8,049 nt of DNA from assembly GCA_002413095.1 (NCBI GenBank), contig DHWI01000098.1:6218-14266 (forward strand), in the 5' to 3' direction. Of the stretch, positions 4,396 to 8,049 are shown one piece after another. The position numbers were made by a program, and so were the translations under genes. This stretch comes from Thermoleophilia bacterium UBA5186 (GTDB lineage Bacteria; Actinomycetota; Thermoleophilia; Gaiellales; Gaiellaceae). Numbering within the stretch: the stretch's first letter is position 1; each line of letters opens with the position of its first letter. Under the pieces are notes generated by a model. That model ran no database searches, was not told where the DNA came from, and saw only the letters and a program-made list of their open reading frames with translations.

Positions 4396-6637
4396 CCGGC
4401 ACGCGCTTCTTCGCTTCGGCCTCGCGTAGAGCCTTCAGCATCTCTTCTCGACTGATCGGCAGCGAGCGGACGTCGGCGCCCGTCGCGTCGCGAATCGCAT
4501 TCGCGACCGCCGCGGCGACTGGGATGATCGGCGGCTCGCCGAGGCCTTTGGCGCCGAGGTTGGTCAGATGCGGATCGGGCACGTCGACGAGGTCGGTGAC
4601 GATCTCGGGCACGTCGGCGATCGTCGGCAGCTTGTACGCGTCGAGCGACTGGGTCAGGACACGGCCGGTGTGAGGATCGACGAGGCGCTCCTCGGAAAGC
4701 GTGTGGCCGAGCCCCTGAATGATCCCGCCCTCGACCTGGCTGGACGCGCCGAGCGCGTTGATCACACGGCCCACGTCGTGGATCGCCACGATCTTGTCGA
4801 CCCGGACCTCTCCGGTCTCGACGTCGACGGCGACCTCGGCGACCTGCACGCCGAAGGTGAGCACGCGCATCCCCGTCGGGTTTGGGCCGCGTGCCCCATT
4901 GCCGAGGATCTGGGCGTCCTCGAGGAGGCCGGTGATCTCGGTCAGTTCCCAGGCGCCGCCGTCCGCCGAGACGATCTTCCCGCCCTTCAGGTCGAGCACG
5001 CGCTCCTCGAGGTTGAAGCGCTGCGCGGCGATCTCGAGGATCTGGCGTTTCGCGTCCGCGGCCGCCGAGCGCGTGGCCGGCCCCATCGACGGAATCGTGG
5101 AGGAGCCGGCGGAGAGGGTCGCGTACGGCCCGCGTGCGGAATCGCCGAGCGAGACGTGGACGTGGTCGACCGGGATTCCGAGCTCCTCCGCCGCAATCTG
5201 CGCCATCGCCGTGCGCGACCCGGTGCCGATGTCCTGCATCGCAGTGACGACCTGCGCGTGGCCGTTCGACCCGACGCGAACCCACGCATAGGACGGAGGG
5301 CCGCCGCCGCCGTACCAGATCTGGCTCGCCAGTCCGACACCGCGCTTCCACGGGCCGGAGGAGCTCGCGCGTACCTCGTTGCGCCGCTGCCAGTGCGGCT
5401 CCGCGCGGCGGTAGCACTCCGCGAGCTGCTTCGAGGAGAACGGCCGCTCGTCCATCCGGTCGGAGTCGGCGTAATTCCGCCGCCGCAGCTCGAGCGGGTC
5501 GATGTCGAGCTTGGCCGCCAGCTCGTCCAGCAAGCACTCGAGGCCGAACGTCCCTTCGACGAAGCCAGGCGCGCGGAAGGCCGCCATCGGCGGGAGGTTC
5601 AGCTTCGCGCTGTGCTTGACCGTCCGCATGTTCTCGCACGCATAGAGCATCTGCATGGGGCCCTCGGTGGAGGACGACCAGCCGCTGAAGCCGATCGCAT
5701 TCACGAACTCGCCGCCGAGCGCGGTGAGGGTGCCGTCCGCGCGCGCCGCGGCCGTGATCCGCTGGATCGTCGCGTTCCGGTTGCCGGCGGCGACGTTCTC
5801 CTCGCGCCGCGTCAGCGCGCAGCGGACCGGCTGGCCTGTCCGCTTCGCCAGCTCGATCGCGATCGGCGTGTAGTCGCCCGGGCTGTTCTTCGAGCCGAAG
5901 CCACCGCCCATTGCGAGGCAGATGACACGCACCTTGTCCTCCGGCAGGCCTGTCTGCTTGGCGACTGCGGCCCGGACGCCCCAGATGTACTGGGTCGAGA
6001 TGTAGATCGTGAGCCCGCCGTCCTCCCAGTGCGCTATCGACTGGTGCGTCTCCAATGAGTTGTGCAGGACGACCTGCGTGCGGTACTCAGCCTCGACGAC
6101 GGCGTCCGCCTCCGCCAATCCGCGCTCGAAGTCGCCGCGCTCGTACGTCACCGACTCGTCGAGGAGCGAGCCCTGCTTGACCGCCTCGTCGGGGTCGAGC
6201 AGCGGTTCCAGCTCCTCCCATTCGACGTCAATCAAATCGATGGCCGCGCGGGCCGCGCCGAACGTGTCGGCGGCGACCGCGGCAACGGCAGCGCCCATGT
6301 AGGCCGGCTCATCTGTGAGGCCTTCGATGTCGTCCGGCCCGACCGCGGCCCGGACGCCGTCGGCGGCGAGGGCGGGCGAGAGATCGATGCTCTTGACGCG
6401 CGCGCGTGCGTGCGGGCTGCGGAGCACGGCTGCCTGGAGAAGTCCGGGCAGGCGCACGTCGGCGGTGTAGCCCGCGAGGCCGCGAGCGCGGTCGTGCCCG
6501 TCGATCCGAGGCACCTCGCGCCCCACCACTTCGAGCGGCCCTTCCGGCCACTGGTCGAGCGCATCCTCGTCGACGACGATCCACTGCTCGGTGTAGCGGC
6601 CCTCGACTTCTTTCTCGGTCTTGATCAGCCTTGCCAT
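4376..6637 (-). CDS. Molybdopterin-binding catalytic subunit, xanthine dehydrogenase family
   Basis: A 753-residue large subunit that binds the molybdenum cofactor and hydroxylates a carbon of an aldehyde, purine or other heterocycle. An N-terminal extension of about 38 residues precedes the a/b hammerhead domain, which begins at VGREVPRIDG (38-47). Cofactor-binding motifs are AMGGGFGSK (242-250), AFRAPG (353-358), QDIGTGSRTAMAQ (468-480), AGSSTIPSMG (510-519) and GAKGLGE (695-701), with Glu701 the expected catalytic base. The Cys-containing VAYRCSFR loop of true CO dehydrogenase is absent. The ATG at 6637 overlaps the [2Fe-2S] gene by 13 nt, with GGAGG about ten bases upstream. The ORF is open further upstream, but that part is the shadow of the [2Fe-2S] gene. 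It is the closest in style to PaoC/YagR; the substrate is unassigned. Confidence 0.93.
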   Translation of the reverse strand: MARLIKTEKEVEGRYTEQWIVVDEDALDQWPEGPLEVVGREVPRIDGHDRARGLAGYTADVRLPGLLQAAVLRSPHARARVKSIDLSPALAADGVRAAVGPDDIEGLTDEPAYMGAAVAAVAADTFGAARAAIDLIDVEWEELEPLLDPDEAVKQGSLLDESVTYERGDFERGLAEADAVVEAEYRTQVVLHNSLETHQSIAHWEDGGLTIYISTQYIWGVRAAVAKQTGLPEDKVRVICLAMGGGFGSKNSPGDYTPIAIELAKRTGQPVRCALTRREENVAAGNRNATIQRITAAARADGTLTALGGEFVNAIGFSGWSSSTEGPMQMLYACENMRTVKHSAKLNLPPMAAFRAPGFVEGTFGLECLLDELAAKLDIDPLELRRRNYADSDRMDERPFSSKQLAECYRRAEPHWQRRNEVRASSSGPWKRGVGLASQIWYGGGGPPSYAWVRVGSNGHAQVVTAMQDIGTGSRTAMAQIAAEELGIPVDHVHVSLGDSARGPYATLSAGSSTIPSMGPATRSAAADAKRQILEIAAQRFNLEERVLDLKGGKIVSADGGAWELTEITGLLEDAQILGNGARGPNPTGMRVLTFGVQVAEVAVDVETGEVRVDKIVAIHDVGRVINALGASSQVEGGIIQGLGHTLSEERLVDPHTGRVLTQSLDAYKLPTIADVPEIVTDLVDVPDPHLTNLGAKGLGEPPIIPVAAAVANAIRDATGADVRSLPISREEMLKALREAEAKKRVPVGTASS

Positions 6638-7062
6638 GACGAGATGGCCTCCTCGATCTTCGGATAGGTGCCGCAGCGGCAGAGATTCCCGGCCATCGCA
6701 TGCCGGATCTCGTCCTTCGACGGGCTCGGGTTCGCTGCCACGAGCGCGCTCGCAGTGACGATCTGGCCCGGCGTGCAGAAGCCGCACTGCAGGGCGTCCG
6801 CGGCGACGAAAGCATCCACCAGCGGATGATCGCGCAGCCCTTCGATCGTCGTGACCCGGCGCGGGCCGACGGTGTGAACGAGCGTGATGCACGACAGCAC
6901 CGGGACGCCGTCGAGCTGCACGGTGCACGCCCCGCAATGGCCCTCCCCGCAAGCGACCTTCGTCCCGATCAGCCCGAGGTCGTCGCGCAGCACGTCGGCG
7001 AGCGAGCGCCCGACCTGCGCCTCGAGCTCGTACCGCTGGCCGTTGACTTCGAGCTCGATCAC
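6625..7062 (-). CDS. [2Fe-2S] subunit of a molybdenum hydroxylase
   Basis: A 145-residue small subunit (CoxS/PaoA/XdhC-type) that carries two [2Fe-2S] clusters linking the molybdenum site to FAD. The N-terminal plant-ferredoxin-like domain binds one cluster through Cys38, Cys43, Cys46 and Cys58. The C-terminal helical domain binds the other through Cys93 and Cys96 (CGFC) and Cys128 and Cys130 (CRC). The protein begins directly with the ferredoxin fold (MIELEVNG), so there is no Tat signal and the complex should be cytoplasmic, unlike PaoABC. The start is GTG 7062, forming GTGA with the stop of the amidohydrolase gene; a longer reading frame to 7128 would only add an implausible basic leader. 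Subunit order Fe-S, Mo, FAD is followed without a gap. Confidence 0.94.
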   Translation of the reverse strand: MIELEVNGQRYELEAQVGRSLADVLRDDLGLIGTKVACGEGHCGACTVQLDGVPVLSCITLVHTVGPRRVTTIEGLRDHPLVDAFVAADALQCGFCTPGQIVTASALVAANPSPSKDEIRHAMAGNLCRCGTYPKIEEAISSWQG

Positions 7063-8049
7063 GGAGTCGTCACCGCGAGGATGTCCGCGAGATGGATGAG
7101 CCGGAACGTGACGCGATTCGTGCGCCACCGCTCCGCCTCGTCCTCGATCTGCTGCGAGTCCGCCCAGAGCTTCTGCGCGGTGGCGATCAGCTCGCGGATT
7201 CGGTCGAGCTCCTCGGGCCGGCCGTTGCGGTCGTCAGTTGCGTTCAGCGCGAGGCCGAGCACGCCGACGGTGTCGGCCTGACGCGTCCAGAGGAGCGGCG
7301 TCGCCATCGACAGGTATTGGTGGATCCGGGCGAAGACCATCGGCTGCGAGAGGATGTCCGAACCGATCGGCTGCGTCGGCTGCTTCGGCTCCTCGCCGTC
7401 CGCGATCCGCCTCGCGTTCCCGGCCAGCATGTCCCGCACCTGCGTGTCGTCGAGGCCCGAAAGCCGCGCTGTCCGCAGCGAGATCAGAAGCGACGACGGC
7501 TGCTGGCCATACGGGAAGTCGGAGGCGTAGACGGCCTGCTCGGGCGGGACGAGGCGATAGAACTCGAGCAGGTCGACCGGGCTCCACACGGACGTGTCGA
7601 AGAAGACGCCCGCACGGCCCGCGAAGCAATCCGCCAGCGACGCCATGTCGGCGATACCGGCGTGCGCGATGATCAGCTGCGCGCCCGGAGCGTCCTCGAA
7701 GACACGCCGTAGGCCCGCGGCGATCGGCGGCAGCCCGCGGCCTCCGTGGATGAGGATCGGAACGCGCCGCTCGGCTGCGAGCTCGAAGACGGGACGAAGG
7801 CGGCCGTCCGTCGCGTCGAACTTCTGGGCCCGTGGATGGAGCTTGATCCCGCAGGCCCCAAGGTCGAGGCAGCGGATCGCCTCCTCGACCGGCTTCTCGT
7901 TCAGGTCGAGCCGCACGAACGGGATGACACGGCCTTCCGAGCGAGCCGCAAAAGCGAGCGTGCGGTCGTTTGCGGCCCGGAAGGCCGGGTGCCGGTCGGG
8001 CTCGTCGAGGCAGAACATGAAGCAGCGAGACATCCCGTACCGGTCCATC
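7059..8049 (-). CDS. Amidohydrolase-family (TIM-barrel) protein, 5' end outside the window
   Basis: The 3' part, about 329 codons, of an amidohydrolase-2-type metal-dependent hydrolase or decarboxylase. The barrel is readable from GIKLHPRAQKF (67-77, Lys69 and His71), through ILIHGGRG (98-105, His101) and IIAHAG (126-131, His129), to YASDFPYG (174-181, Asp177), in the usual strand order. The N-terminal metal motif (D-x-H-x-H) is not in the window, so the gene must start beyond position 8049; an ATG at 8046-8048 is probably internal. Residues after about 220 form a C-terminal extension of about 110 residues, with acidic helices, that I do not recognise. Its stop overlaps the [2Fe-2S] start, so it belongs to the same operon and may act on a substrate or product of the hydroxylase, but the reaction is unknown. 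Confidence 0.85.
   Translation of the reverse strand, partial: MDRYGMSRCFMFCLDEPDRHPAFRAANDRTLAFAARSEGRVIPFVRLDLNEKPVEEAIRCLDLGACGIKLHPRAQKFDATDGRLRPVFELAAERRVPILIHGGRGLPPIAAGLRRVFEDAPGAQLIIAHAGIADMASLADCFAGRAGVFFDTSVWSPVDLLEFYRLVPPEQAVYASDFPYGQQPSSLLISLRTARLSGLDDTQVRDMLAGNARRIADGEEPKQPTQPIGSDILSQPMVFARIHQYLSMATPLLWTRQADTVGVLGLALNATDDRNGRPEELDRIRELIATAQKLWADSQQIEDEAERWRTNRVTFRLIHLADILAVTTP

Noticed and set aside
4568..6058. A 496-codon open frame on the plus strand opposite the molybdopterin subunit
   Set aside because: It has low-complexity Arg/Asp/Val-rich composition typical of an antisense frame in GC-rich DNA, and the minus-strand protein here carries all the family motifs.

Overview
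The window looks like chromosomal DNA from a very GC-rich actinobacterium. A soil-type, Thermoleophilia-like lineage is my guess, from the style of several proteins rather than from any marker gene. Supporting signs are an ECF sigma factor of the SigR/SigH type paired with a zinc-binding anti-sigma factor, an HTH-membrane-LytR_C protein, frequent GTG/TTG starts, and gene ends packed so tightly that stop codons overlap. I found no rRNA, tRNA, insertion sequence, integrase, CRISPR array or other mobile-element mark.

Left part (1-1668). A small plus-strand heavy-metal-associated (HMA) domain protein (48-266) converges on a minus-strand PRC-barrel-like protein (263-733). A 106-bp divergent gap (734-839) carries a good SigR/SigH-type promoter, GGGAAT-N18-GTT. 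It precedes a plus-strand pair: an ECF sigma factor (840-1445) and its overlapping HxxxCxxC zinc anti-sigma factor (1435-1668). Together these read as a redox-sensing, self-amplifying regulatory switch, in which oxidation of the anti-sigma factor releases the sigma factor, which then transcribes its own gene.

Right part (1665-8049, all minus strand). Seven genes are packed head to tail and probably form one operon whose promoter lies beyond the right edge. In transcription order they are: an amidohydrolase-family protein (5' end outside the window); the [2Fe-2S], molybdopterin and FAD subunits of a xanthine dehydrogenase-family molybdenum hydroxylase; a lipoprotein cyclophilin; a MobA/MocA-like nucleotidyltransferase; and a membrane protein with an N-terminal HTH and an extracytoplasmic LytR_C domain. 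Five of the six junctions overlap (4, 13, 20, 4 and 4 nt) and the sixth has a 15-nt gap. The FAD subunit carries four extra cysteines placed as in PaoB/YagS-type subunits that hold an additional [4Fe-4S] cluster. The molybdenum subunit lacks the cysteine loop of true CO dehydrogenase, so a 'CO dehydrogenase' label would be wrong; its substrate is unknown. The nucleotidyltransferase may help mature the molybdenum cofactor. The lipoprotein PPIase and the LytR_C protein act at the cell envelope and have no obvious link to a cytoplasmic hydroxylase.

The most notable observations are the predicted sigma-factor autoregulation, the two convergent gene pairs whose shared stop codons each lie at the centre of an inverted repeat, and the mixed molybdoenzyme/envelope operon. 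I see no clearly new system, but these are worth checking. No stretch of more than 300 bases lacks a gene.
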